From Allobosea sp. (GTDB lineage: Bacteria > Pseudomonadota > Alphaproteobacteria > Rhizobiales > Beijerinckiaceae): a DNA stretch of 64,000 nucleotides. The stretch lies in the NCBI RefSeq assembly GCF_030695125.1, contig NZ_JAUYTP010000006.1, forward strand, positions 62,001 through 126,000, read 5' to 3'. The notes under the pieces are model-generated. The model saw nothing but the letters and a program-made list of their open reading frames with translations. It had not been told where the DNA came from and searched no databases. The position numbers were made by a program, and so were the translations under genes. Positions 17,160 through 24,984 of the stretch are shown here, piece by piece. The first letter of the stretch is position 1; every line of letters starts with the position of its first letter.

Positions 17160-17873
17160 TCACCCATAGACGCAGCGAAACCCGATATACACCGCCGTGA
17201 AACCGGCCTCTTTCCATTGCGGGGCATCGCTGCGGGTCTGGGCGGGGCCGTACCACCACGAGCCGCCCGCGGTGAGGGCCTCGGTGCCGCGCCGGTCGGC
17301 GAGCCATTCCCAGAGATTGCCGCCCATGTCGTGAAGGCCGTTGACGCCGCGCCGCGTCGCCCCCGTGGGAGCATGCCGCTCCCAGACGTCGCCGCTGGCG
17401 GGGTCGGTGCCCGCGAGGTTCATGCCCTCGGGCTTGTCGCCGACAGCGAAGGGGTAGGTCCGGCCGGGCACAAAGCCGTCCGTCGGCGCCGGGCGGCGCT
17501 CGGTGAAGGCGGCCTCGCGCCATTCCGCCAGCGTCGGCAGGCGCCCGCCTTGTGCCGCGCAGTAATCGCGCGCCTCGAACCAGGTCAGATGTGCGGCCGG
17601 GTCTGTCGGCTGCGCCGGGCTGCCCGAGGGGCTACGATAGCTCCAGCCCGGCCTTCGCTGCCAGCCGCCGACATATTCATGCCCGCCGCCCTCGCGCTCG
17701 GCCGCCGTCTGCACGCCGCGGGCGGCGGCATGGCGCGCGAAGGCTTCAACCGTGACCTCGGTGGCGTCTATCGCAAAGCCGCCGATCGCGACCGCACCTT
17801 CAGGCGGCGCAGCCTGCGCCGCTCCCGCCAGGGCCAGCCCCATCAGCCCCGCCCATCGCCAGTGCCGTGTCAT
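17160..17873 (-). CDS. exported SUMF1/FGE-fold protein
   Basis: 237 residues from ATG 17873, with a signal peptide (WAGLMGLALAGAAQA). The body is a formylglycine-generating-enzyme-like (SUMF1) domain: IDATEVTVEAFARH, HLTWFEARDYCAAQGGRLPTLAEW, GLHDMGGNLWEW, AGGSWWYGP and GFRCVYG. The pair of cysteines that true FGEs carry shortly after the GGS motif is absent, and no sulfatase gene is nearby, so oxidation of cysteine to formylglycine is doubtful. Periplasmic ligand-binding or a different oxidative role is possible. Start upstream at 17945 would remove the signal peptide. Confidence 0.75.
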   Translation of the reverse strand: MTRHWRWAGLMGLALAGAAQAAPPEGAVAIGGFAIDATEVTVEAFARHAAARGVQTAAEREGGGHEYVGGWQRRPGWSYRSPSGSPAQPTDPAAHLTWFEARDYCAAQGGRLPTLAEWREAAFTERRPAPTDGFVPGRTYPFAVGDKPEGMNLAGTDPASGDVWERHAPTGATRRGVNGLHDMGGNLWEWLADRRGTEALTAGGSWWYGPAQTRSDAPQWKEAGFTAVYIGFRCVYG

Positions 17874-17996
17874 CCCTCGCCCCCTCCTGTTGCGCGGAGG
17901 ATGATGCAAGCGGGCCCCAGCCCCGCAAGCCGCGCATCGCCGCACCCACGCGGATGTGAAGGAGGCCTTGCCCTGACGCCATTCCGGACGGTGTGC

Positions 17997-18785
17997 TCAG
18001 CGGTTGCGCCGCTCGCCGCGCAGCGTCGCCAGCCCGATCCCGACCGCGTCGAAGCCGCCATCCACCGCCAGCGTCTGGCCGGTGATGTAGCTCGCCTTGT
18101 CGCTGCACAGGAAGAAGATCGCGGACGCCAGCTCCTCCTCCAGCCCGTAGCGGGCGAGCGGAATCGCGTCGCGGTAATCGGCGCGAATCTCGGGCGAGTG
18201 GACGGCCGCCGCCATCGCGGTTTCGACGGGGCCGGGCGCGACCGCATTCACCCGGATGCCGAGCGAGGCGAGTTCCGCCGCCTGCTGCTTGGTGAGATGG
18301 CCCAGCGCCGCCTTGGACGTGCCGTAGGCCACGCGCAGCGTCGAGGCGCGCAGGCCCGAGATCGAGGTGATGTTGACGATCGCGCCGCCGCCGGCGTCGG
18401 CCATGAGGGGCGCGGCGAGCTGCGTCGCGAGGAAGGGGCCGGTCAGGTTGACCGCCAGCACCCGGTTCCACTCCTCCAGCGTCGTCTCCAGCAGCGGCTT
18501 GAACACCGCCGTGCCGGCATTGTTGACCAGCGCATCGAGCCGCCCGAAGCGCGCCATCAGCGCCGTATAGGCTCCCTCCAGCGCGGAAGGGTCGGAGACG
18601 TCGCAGGGCAGCGCCAGCGTGGCCTCGGGCGCGCTGATCGCGGCGATCGCCTCGGCCAGCGTCTGCGCTTCGATGTCAAGCATGGCGACCCGCCAGCCCT
18701 CCTCCAGAAAGCGCCGGGCGGTGGCAAGCCCGATGCCGCGCGCGGCGCCGGTGACGAGGGCGACCTTGATGGAGTCCTGAGGCAT
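17997..18785 (-). CDS. short-chain dehydrogenase/reductase
   Basis: 262 residues, classical SDR. The cofactor site is ALVTGAARGIGLATA; the NNAGTAVF motif, catalytic Ser in NITSISG and Tyr/Lys in YGTSKAAL are all present. Asp in MLDIEAQ after beta2 suggests NAD rather than NADP. The PGPVETAM segment and SYITGQTLAVDGGF are also standard. Substrate unknown. It is divergent from rplS. Confidence 0.88.
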   Translation of the reverse strand: MPQDSIKVALVTGAARGIGLATARRFLEEGWRVAMLDIEAQTLAEAIAAISAPEATLALPCDVSDPSALEGAYTALMARFGRLDALVNNAGTAVFKPLLETTLEEWNRVLAVNLTGPFLATQLAAPLMADAGGGAIVNITSISGLRASTLRVAYGTSKAALGHLTKQQAAELASLGIRVNAVAPGPVETAMAAAVHSPEIRADYRDAIPLARYGLEEELASAIFFLCSDKASYITGQTLAVDGGFDAVGIGLATLRGERRNR

Positions 18786-19013
18786 GATGCGGTTTCGACC
18801 CTGTGGCTGTCTTTATGGTTGGCGCCAGCCTATGCACACCGGCACGGGGGCCGCCAAGCCGGGCAAAGCCCGCGCCCACAGCGCAACCGGGGCGACGGCT
18901 TTGCCCCCCGCTCGACAAGCGCGGCCATCTCCTGTATGGCCCGCGCACTCAACTGAAAACAGCGTGCCGAACGCCCGCGCAACCAAGCGCGACAACGGCA
19001 ATTGGAGAGACCC

Positions 19014-19409
19014 GTGAACATCATCGAACAGCTCGACAAGGAGCAGGTTGCCAAGCTCAGCGAAGGCCGCGAGATCCCGCACTTCCAGCCCGGCGACACC
19101 GTCCAGGTCAATGTGAAGGTCAAGGAAGGCGAGCGCAGCCGCGTTCAGGCCTATGAAGGCGTCTGCATCGCCCGCAACGGCGGCGGCCTCAACCAGAGCT
19201 TCACCGTCCGCAAGATCAGCTATGGCGAGGGCGTCGAGCGGGTGTTCCCGCTGTATTCGCCGAACCTCGATTCCATCAAGGTCATCCGCAAGGGCAAGGT
19301 CCGCCGCGCCAAGCTGTATTACCTGCGCGATCGTCGCGGCAAGTCGGCCCGCATCGCCGAGCGCGTCGAGGCCCGCCCCGCCAAGGGCGCCAAGGCCGAC
19401 GCCAAGTAA
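19014..19409 (+). CDS. rplS: 50S ribosomal protein L19
   Basis: 131 residues starting at GTG 19014, with GGAGAG 4 nt upstream; the TTG at 19002 overlaps that site and is rejected. Canonical L19: [63 protein letters not shown] and [16 protein letters not shown] short Lys/Ala tail follows. L19 sits at the 30S-50S interface. It is separated from trmD by 17 kb and followed by a strong terminator, so it forms its own transcription unit. Confidence 0.97.
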   Translation: MNIIEQLDKEQVAKLSEGREIPHFQPGDTVQVNVKVKEGERSRVQAYEGVCIARNGGGLNQSFTVRKISYGEGVERVFPLYSPNLDSIKVIRKGKVRRAKLYYLRDRRGKSARIAERVEARPAKGAKADAK

Positions 19410-19438
19410 GAATTTCGCCCCAGGCGAGAGACGATCAG

Positions 19439-19467
19439 ACGCGGTCCTTCGGGGCCGCGTTTTTTTC
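19439..19467 (+). terminator. rho-independent terminator of rplS
   Basis: A 9-bp stem (arms ACGCGGTCC and GGGCCGCGT, one G-U pair) with a TTCG tetraloop is followed by a run of seven T. It begins 29 bp after the rplS stop. Confidence 0.9.
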
Positions 19468-19559
19468 TGCGCCGACCCCATGCGCGCCCTGCATCCCGCG
19501 CGCTTCCCTCCGCCGCCGGCTTCGTTGCCGCCGCAGTCTGGAACTGTTAGAACCGCGTC

Positions 19560-19736
19560 ATGACGAAGCGCCCCGCGATCGAGCATGGCCGGCTTTGCGT
19601 GGTTCGCCGCGAGGTGAACCTGCGCCGCATGCCCACGACGCAAGGCTTCGCGGCGCTGCACGACCATGCCCGCCTGCCCTGGCGCTTCTTCGGCCGCTTC
19701 ACCGCCTCGATCGCCGCAGGCCTTAGCCGCGCCTGA
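19560..19736 (+). CDS. possible small basic protein between rplS and leuC
   Basis: An open frame of 58 residues ([19 protein letters not shown] ... SIAAGLSRA) that begins after the rplS terminator. It is Arg-rich and has no recognised motif; an [20 protein letters not shown] segment reads like real protein. There is no clear ribosome site. It may be a small resident gene or chance in GC-rich DNA. Confidence 0.3.
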   Translation: MTKRPAIEHGRLCVVRREVNLRRMPTTQGFAALHDHARLPWRFFGRFTASIAAGLSRA

Positions 19737-19840
19737 GACCCGCGCGGACGCGCGGGCGACAGGCTGCGAGACGGCGCGACGCGCGCCCCGACGCTCTCCG
19801 AAGATTCCGATCCGACTTCAAGACCATAAGGCTCGACGCC

Positions 19841-21259
19841 ATGACCGCGACCTCCGCCCCGCGCACGCTCTACGACAAGATCTTCGACGACCACATCGTC
19901 GACCGGCAGGAGGACGGCACCTGCCTGCTCTATATCGACCGCCACCTCGTCCATGAGGTCACCAGCCCGCAGGCCTTCGAGGGGCTGCGCATGACCGGCC
20001 GCAAGGTCCGCTCGCCCGAGAAGACGCTGGCCGTCGTCGACCACAACATCCCCACCACCGATCGCTCCAAGGGCATCGCGGAGGAAGAAAGCCGCATCCA
20101 GGTCGAGGCGCTCGCCAGGAACGCCAAGGAGTTCGGCGTCGAGTATTTCAACGAGCTCGATATCCGCCAGGGCATCGTCCACATCGTCGGCCCCGAGCAG
20201 GGCTTCACCCTGCCCGGCACCACCATCGTCTGCGGCGACAGCCACACCTCGACGCATGGCGCCTTCGGGGCGCTCGCACACGGCATCGGCACCTCGGAGG
20301 TCGAGCATGTGCTGGCGACCCAGACGCTGATCCAGAAGAAGGCCAAGAACATGCTCGTCCAGGTGGACGGCACCCTGACCAAGGGCGTCACCGCCAAGGA
20401 CATCACGCTCGCCATCATCGGCGAGATCGGCACGGCCGGCGGCACCGGCTCGGTCATCGAATATGCCGGCGACGCGATCCGCGCGCTCTCGATGGAGGGC
20501 CGCATGACGCTGTGCAACATGTCGATCGAGGGCGGCGCGCGCGCCGGCATGGTCGCCCCCGACGAGAAGGCCTATGCCTATCTCAAGGGTCGCCCCAAGG
20601 CGCCGCAGGGCGCCGCCTGGGACGAGGCCATCAGCTACTGGGAAACCCTCTACACCGACGAGGGCGCCCATTTCGATCGCATCGTCAGGCTCGACGCCAA
20701 CAACCTGCCGCCGATCGTCTCCTGGGGCACGAGCCCCGAGGACGTCATCTCGGTCGCCGGCAGCGTGCCCGATCCGGCGCTGATCGAGGACGAGACCAAG
20801 CGCTCCTCCAAGCAGCGCGCGCTCGACTATATGGGCCTGACCGCCGGCACGAAGATGACCGAGATCCCGCTCGACGTGATCTGGATCGGCTCCTGCACCA
20901 ATGGCCGCATCGAGGATCTGCGCGCGGTCGCCAAGATCGTCGAGGGCAAAAAGATCGCCGGCTCGCTCGACTATGCCATGATCGTCCCGGGTTCGGGCCT
21001 GGTGAAGCAGCAGGCCGAGGCCGAGGGGCTGGACAAGATCTTCCTCGCCGCCGGCTTCGAATGGCGCGAGCCGGGCTGCTCGATGTGCCTGGGCATGAAC
21101 CCCGACCAGCTCAAGCCGGGCCAGCGCGCGGCCTCGACCTCGAACCGCAATTTCGAGGGCCGGCAGGGCTTCAAGGGCCGCACCCATCTCGTCTCGCCGC
21201 AGATGGCGGCGGCCGCCGCGCTGGTGGGGCGGTTCGTCGATGTGAGGCAGTTGGGCTGA
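19841..21259 (+). CDS. leuC: 3-isopropylmalate dehydratase large subunit
   Basis: 472 residues. With LeuD it isomerises 2- to 3-isopropylmalate in leucine synthesis. The aconitase-type 4Fe-4S ligands are in IGSCTNGR (first Cys) and [11 protein letters not shown] (two Cys). [10 protein letters not shown], the [15 protein letters not shown] block and [12 protein letters not shown] are typical. LeuD lies 1.8 kb downstream on the same strand, with four genes between. Confidence 0.98.
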   Translation: MTATSAPRTLYDKIFDDHIVDRQEDGTCLLYIDRHLVHEVTSPQAFEGLRMTGRKVRSPEKTLAVVDHNIPTTDRSKGIAEEESRIQVEALARNAKEFGVEYFNELDIRQGIVHIVGPEQGFTLPGTTIVCGDSHTSTHGAFGALAHGIGTSEVEHVLATQTLIQKKAKNMLVQVDGTLTKGVTAKDITLAIIGEIGTAGGTGSVIEYAGDAIRALSMEGRMTLCNMSIEGGARAGMVAPDEKAYAYLKGRPKAPQGAAWDEAISYWETLYTDEGAHFDRIVRLDANNLPPIVSWGTSPEDVISVAGSVPDPALIEDETKRSSKQRALDYMGLTAGTKMTEIPLDVIWIGSCTNGRIEDLRAVAKIVEGKKIAGSLDYAMIVPGSGLVKQQAEAEGLDKIFLAAGFEWREPGCSMCLGMNPDQLKPGQRAASTSNRNFEGRQGFKGRTHLVSPQMAAAAALVGRFVDVRQLG

Positions 21260-21263
21260 GACA

Positions 21264-22025
21264 ATGGCTGCGATCATCGCATCGACGTTGTCGATATGCT
21301 GGTTTCTGGCGCTCGCGCTTTACATCGCGGGCGCCACAACCGGATGGACTGCTATTGATCGCATCCTTCAACTTGAACCAAATAACTTCGGCGATTTTCT
21401 ATCAGGCGCATTTGCGCCCGTAGCGTTCGCTTGGCTCGCCTATTCCGTTGTGATGCAAAGCTCAGAACTTGCACTTCAACGCGAGGAAATAAAAGAAACG
21501 AGAGAAGTCCTAAAAGCACAAGAACAAGCACAACGCGAATCAGCAAAAAGAACTTCTGAATTATCAGATCTTTCAAAGAAGCAACTTGACTTAAATATAA
21601 CTATTAACTCTGAAAAGTTGATAGACAATTCTGTAAAGTCGATAGTATCAATCACATACGCGTTTAATGAGATGTATATCAGGACGGTCAAGAATGGCTC
21701 TAAAACAATTTGGAACATCTCACGAGAGACATTTACACAAGACGATGCAATCGTGATAGAACTGCTGCGACAAGGAATCGATGATTTTATCGAATCTGTA
21801 AACAGAGAGAAATTCGAGTTTTGGGTAGATTCTGAGAACAAAAACAATAAAAATTTGAACAATATACTAGTTTACAAGCAAATTCTGGATTTGTGCGATC
21901 ATATAATTATTCTATTTACAGGCAATAAGTCGGGAATAAAATCAGGAAATAGACTTTTCGAAAATATATCAACAATTCAAAAGCAGCTCAGAAATATTAT
22001 GGAGATGAAAGTCGAAATTCTTTAA
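21264..22025 (+). CDS. AT-rich gene: membrane-anchored coiled-coil protein of unknown function
   Basis: 253 residues, not recognised. Residues 5-27 and about 45-65 look like two membrane helices (IIASTLSICWFLALALYIAG; FLSGAFAPVAFAWLAYSVVM), followed by a coiled coil (ELALQREEIKETREVLKAQEQ) and a cytoplasmic region rich in Lys, Asn, Ile and Glu. From about 21340 the DNA is strongly AT-rich (19 G/C in 60 at 21601-21660) while both flanks are GC-rich, so most of the gene looks foreign. It starts 4 bp after leuC and ends directly before the next gene. The architecture, two helices then a coiled coil, is common in small phage-defence or abortive-type proteins, but that is only a suggestion. Confidence 0.75.
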   Translation: MAAIIASTLSICWFLALALYIAGATTGWTAIDRILQLEPNNFGDFLSGAFAPVAFAWLAYSVVMQSSELALQREEIKETREVLKAQEQAQRESAKRTSELSDLSKKQLDLNITINSEKLIDNSVKSIVSITYAFNEMYIRTVKNGSKTIWNISRETFTQDDAIVIELLRQGIDDFIESVNREKFEFWVDSENKNNKNLNNILVYKQILDLCDHIIILFTGNKSGIKSGNRLFENISTIQKQLRNIMEMKVEIL

Positions 22026-22037
22026 ATGGAGCTGTTG

Positions 22038-22304
22038 ATGAGCGCTACGGAAACAAATCTCATTGAAGCACGCGTGCAGAAGGCGCGCTGCACGGACGAC
22101 CGGCTCATCGTCGATCTGACGGACGGTCGCGAATTGTCCGTGCCCATTCGCTGGTATCCCCGGCTCCTCAACGCGACGCCCGCCCAGCGCGCGGATTGGC
22201 AGCTCGCCGGGGCCGGTTACGGCATCCATTGGCCCCAGATCGACGAGGACCTCAGCGTGAAGGGCCTGCTGATGGGATGGGCCGCGCCCGGCGTGGTGAA
22301 ATGA
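22038..22304 (+). CDS. DUF2442-family protein
   Basis: 88 residues from ATG 22038, preceded by GGAG at a 6-nt distance; the ATG at 22026 abuts the previous stop without such a site. The sequence has the DUF2442 layout: CTDDRLIVDLTDGRELSVPIRWYPRL, then an aromatic/acidic segment GIHWPQIDEDLSVKGLL. DUF2442 proteins often pair with DUF4160 partners, but none is adjacent here. GC content returns to the genome norm at this gene. It overlaps the next gene by 4 nt. Confidence 0.75.
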   Translation: MSATETNLIEARVQKARCTDDRLIVDLTDGRELSVPIRWYPRLLNATPAQRADWQLAGAGYGIHWPQIDEDLSVKGLLMGWAAPGVVK

Positions 22305-22546
22305 GCAAGGACCCCCGCGAAGCCGCCCGCGCCGCCGAGGCGCAAGCCGCGCTCGACCGCGTCAAGCGCGACAGCGAGAGCCTGCTCGGCTCGTCGATGG
22401 GCCGCGCCGCCGATCATTTCAGCGGCGGCGACGCGCCTGAAGGAGACAAGATCGAGCTCTGGGGCCGGCGCATCGGGCGTTCGCTCTCGCTCGTCGGCGT
22501 CGTCGTGCTCGCCTGGTGGCTCGGCCATCAGCTGAAGGTCTGGTGA
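22301..22546 (+). CDS. small single-span membrane protein
   Basis: 81 residues: a charged, helical N-terminal half (DPREAARAAEAQAALDRVKRD) and one C-terminal membrane helix (SLSLVGVVVLAWWLGHQLKVW), suggesting a tail-anchored inner-membrane protein. The start overlaps the DUF2442 stop (ATGA) and its stop overlaps the next start (TGATG), so all three are coupled. Function unknown. Confidence 0.6.
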   Translation: MSKDPREAARAAEAQAALDRVKRDSESLLGSSMGRAADHFSGGDAPEGDKIELWGRRIGRSLSLVGVVVLAWWLGHQLKVW

Positions 22547-22998
22547 TGGGCAGCGTTCCCGCCATTATCGCCGCCACCGCAAGCCCGGCCGAGATCGACT
22601 GGGACGGCGCCCGCGCGCCCTCGATCGAGGCCTTCGAACTGCTGGCGCAGGCCGCCTTCGACCGGCTGCCCGACGAGTTCCGCGCGCTCTGCAGCGACGT
22701 GATCTTCACCGTCACCGAGTTTCCCGAGGACGATGTCTGCAAGGAGCTCGAGGCGGAGAGCCCCTTCGACATCCTCGGCCTCTTCACCGGCATCGGCCTG
22801 CCGCAGCAGGGCTACGCCCCGCAGACCGGCCAGATGCCCAACACGATCCATCTCTATCGCCGCCCGATCCTCGACTACTGGGCCGAGCATGACGAGAGCC
22901 TGGGCCACATCGTCACCCATGTGCTGGTCCACGAGATCGGCCACCATTTCGGCTTCTCGGACGAGGATCTCGAAGCCATCGAACGCGCCGCGGAATGA
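22546..22998 (+). CDS. minimal zincin-type metallopeptidase family protein
   Basis: 150 residues. The zinc-binding helix is VLVHEIGHHFGFSDEDLE (HExxH with a third ligand likely downstream); IHLYRRPILDYWAEH precedes it. This is the short metallopeptidase family (COG3824-like) found near leu genes in alphaproteobacteria. There is no signal peptide, so it acts in the cytoplasm; natural substrates are unknown. It is coupled to the small membrane protein by a 1-nt overlap and lies 37 bp before leuD. Confidence 0.82.
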   Translation: MGSVPAIIAATASPAEIDWDGARAPSIEAFELLAQAAFDRLPDEFRALCSDVIFTVTEFPEDDVCKELEAESPFDILGLFTGIGLPQQGYAPQTGQMPNTIHLYRRPILDYWAEHDESLGHIVTHVLVHEIGHHFGFSDEDLEAIERAAE

Positions 22999-23035
22999 CC
23001 GGCGACACCCATAAAGCAGCAAGGACCGACCGCTC

Positions 23036-23638
23036 ATGCAGCCCTTCACCACCCTGACCTCGACGCCCGCGCCGCTGAAGGTGATCAATGTCGACACCGA
23101 CATGATCATCCCCAAGCAGTATCTGAAGACGATCAAGCGCACGGGCCTGGGCACCGCGCTGTTCTCGGAGATGCGCTACAAGGAGGACGGCTCGGAGAAC
23201 CCCGATTTCGTGCTGAACCAGCCGGCCTATCGCAAGTCGGAGATCCTCGTCGCCGGCGACAATTTCGGCTGCGGCTCCTCGCGCGAGCACGCCCCCTGGG
23301 CGCTGCTCGACTTCGGCATCCGCTGCGTGATCTCCACGAGCTTCGCCGACATCTTCTACAATAATTGCTTCAAGAACGGCATCCTGCCGATCGTGGTCAG
23401 CCCCGAGGACCTCGAGAAGCTGTTCGACGACGCCGATCGCGGCTCCAACGCGACGCTGACGGTCGATCTCGAAAAGCAGCAGATCACCGGCCCCGATGGC
23501 GGCACGGTCAGCTTCGACATCGACCCCTTCCGCAAGCACTGCCTGATGAACGGCCTCGACGATATCGGCCTGACCATGGAGAAGGCGCCGAAGATCGAGG
23601 CCTTCGAGGAGAAGCTGAAGGCGCGCGCCTGGGCTTGA
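23036..23638 (+). CDS. leuD: 3-isopropylmalate dehydratase small subunit
   Basis: 200 residues, the swivelling subunit of isopropylmalate isomerase. Diagnostic segments are [32 protein letters not shown] and [18 protein letters not shown]. It ends just before a palindromic repeat that may also act as a transcription barrier toward the convergent DUF1501 gene. Confidence 0.97.
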   Translation: MQPFTTLTSTPAPLKVINVDTDMIIPKQYLKTIKRTGLGTALFSEMRYKEDGSENPDFVLNQPAYRKSEILVAGDNFGCGSSREHAPWALLDFGIRCVISTSFADIFYNNCFKNGILPIVVSPEDLEKLFDDADRGSNATLTVDLEKQQITGPDGGTVSFDIDPFRKHCLMNGLDDIGLTMEKAPKIEAFEEKLKARAWA

Positions 23639-23664
23639 GTGGGGGTACCTGCGCCGACAATCAG

Positions 23665-23715
23665 CAGCCCTCATCCTTCGAGACGCCGCTACGCGGCTCC
23701 TCAGGATGAGGGCTG
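23665..23715. repeat. 51-bp palindromic repeat between leuD and DUF1501 gene
   Basis: Inverted ends CAGCCCTCATCC and GGATGAGGGCTG enclose a second hairpin (GAGACGCCGC...GCGGCTCC). This is a very common Rhizobiales intergenic palindrome and sits between two convergent genes. Confidence 0.8.
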
Positions 23716-23731
23716 TGGTTGCGCGAGCCCT

Positions 23732-24979
23732 CTACCCCACCAGCCCCGCCATCGGCCCAATCCCGCCGCTGCCGGGAAACACCTTTTCCGCCAGCACCGG
23801 CCCGGAAATCCCGAACAGATCGGCGACGACCCCCTTCGCCACGGCGCGGATGTCGGCGGTGGGCTTCAGGTCGCGCTGCTCGTGGAGCTGCTCCGGCTTC
23901 AGCCCTGGCCAGTCGACGATCATCCGCCCGCCCTTGACGGCGCCGCCGACGAGGAAGGCGACCGTGCCGGTGCCGTGATCGGTGCCGACCGTGCCGTTAA
24001 CCCGGGCGGTGCGGCCGAACTCGGTGACGACCATCACCACCGTGTCCTTCCAGACCGGCTTCAGGCCCTGCTCGAAGGTCGCCAGCGCGCCGTCGAGCCC
24101 GCCCAGCAGCTGCGCGAGACGGCCCTTGGCCCCACCCTCATTGGCATGCGTATCCCAGCCCTCGAAGGCGAGCGCGGCGATGCGCGGTCCGTCATCGGCG
24201 CCGACCAGCGCCGCCGCGCCCTCGGCTATGCGCTTCATGCCGTCTGCGCTGTCGGGCCCGCCGCCGCCCTTCGCCTCGCCGCTCATGCCCTGGCGCCTGG
24301 CAATCTCTTCCGTCAGCTTCGCTTGCGCGAGTGCGCGGGCCAGCCCCGGATCACGCTGCCCGTAGAGATCCTCCAGCCGCTGGATCAGATCGGAGCCGGC
24401 GCGGGCCATGCGCGGCGGCGCCCAGCCCAGCACCGGCGCCTCGCCGCGCACCACCAGCGGCGGCACCACGCCGACGCCGAGCACACCCTTGCGCGAGATG
24501 CCCTCCCCCGCCGGCAGATGGGCGATCAGCCGGTTCAGCCAGCCGCTCTCGGTCTTGCCGGGGCCGGCCTGGCCACTCTCCAGCACGTCCTGCCCGTCGA
24601 AATGCGAGCGCTCGCGATAGCCGGTAGCGGCCGCATGGACGACCGAGGCCTGCCCGGCGGCGTAAAGCCGGGCGAGGTTGGGCATAGCGGGGTGCAGATA
24701 GAAGAAGCCGTCGAGCGGCAGCGCCGCATCAGGCCCGTCCTGCGTCAGCGCGATGCCCTCGCGCAGGCCCGCATAATCGGGGTCGCCCAGCGGCGGCACG
24801 GCCGAGAGCCCGTCGAGTGCCCCGCGCAGCACCACCAGCAGGAAGCGCGGATCGCGGCTGCCCGCCGCCGCATAGGCGAATTTCGGCACGAAGGACCAGG
24901 CGAAGAGCGCCCCGGCCGCGCCCAGCACGGCGCGGCGCGACGGCGTCATCCGTTCGCAATCATCGTCGTCATCAACCAT
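23732..24979 (-). CDS. DUF1501 exported protein (alkaline-phosphatase-like fold)
   Basis: 415 residues from ATG 24979. A twin-arginine-like signal (SRRAVLGAAGALFAW) predicts folded export. The body shows LLVVLRGALDGLSAVPP, SHFDGQDVLESG, VMVVTEFGRTARVNGTVGTDHGTGTVAFLVGG, the conserved core of DUF1501, which is related to the sulfatase/phosphatase fold. No enzymatic activity is established for the family. The gene follows the DUF1800 gene by 5 bp, so the two are one operon and probably act together in the envelope. Confidence 0.85.
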   Translation of the reverse strand: MVDDDDDCERMTPSRRAVLGAAGALFAWSFVPKFAYAAAGSRDPRFLLVVLRGALDGLSAVPPLGDPDYAGLREGIALTQDGPDAALPLDGFFYLHPAMPNLARLYAAGQASVVHAAATGYRERSHFDGQDVLESGQAGPGKTESGWLNRLIAHLPAGEGISRKGVLGVGVVPPLVVRGEAPVLGWAPPRMARAGSDLIQRLEDLYGQRDPGLARALAQAKLTEEIARRQGMSGEAKGGGGPDSADGMKRIAEGAAALVGADDGPRIAALAFEGWDTHANEGGAKGRLAQLLGGLDGALATFEQGLKPVWKDTVVMVVTEFGRTARVNGTVGTDHGTGTVAFLVGGAVKGGRMIVDWPGLKPEQLHEQRDLKPTADIRAVAKGVVADLFGISGPVLAEKVFPGSGGIGPMAGLVG

Positions 24980-24984
24980 CGGAC

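Noticed and set aside
19547-21277. 576-codon minus-strand frame
   Set aside because: Antisense to leuC, no motif.
23665-23715. Palindrome after leuD as a classical terminator
   Set aside because: Strong hairpin but no T run on either side; kept as a repeat.
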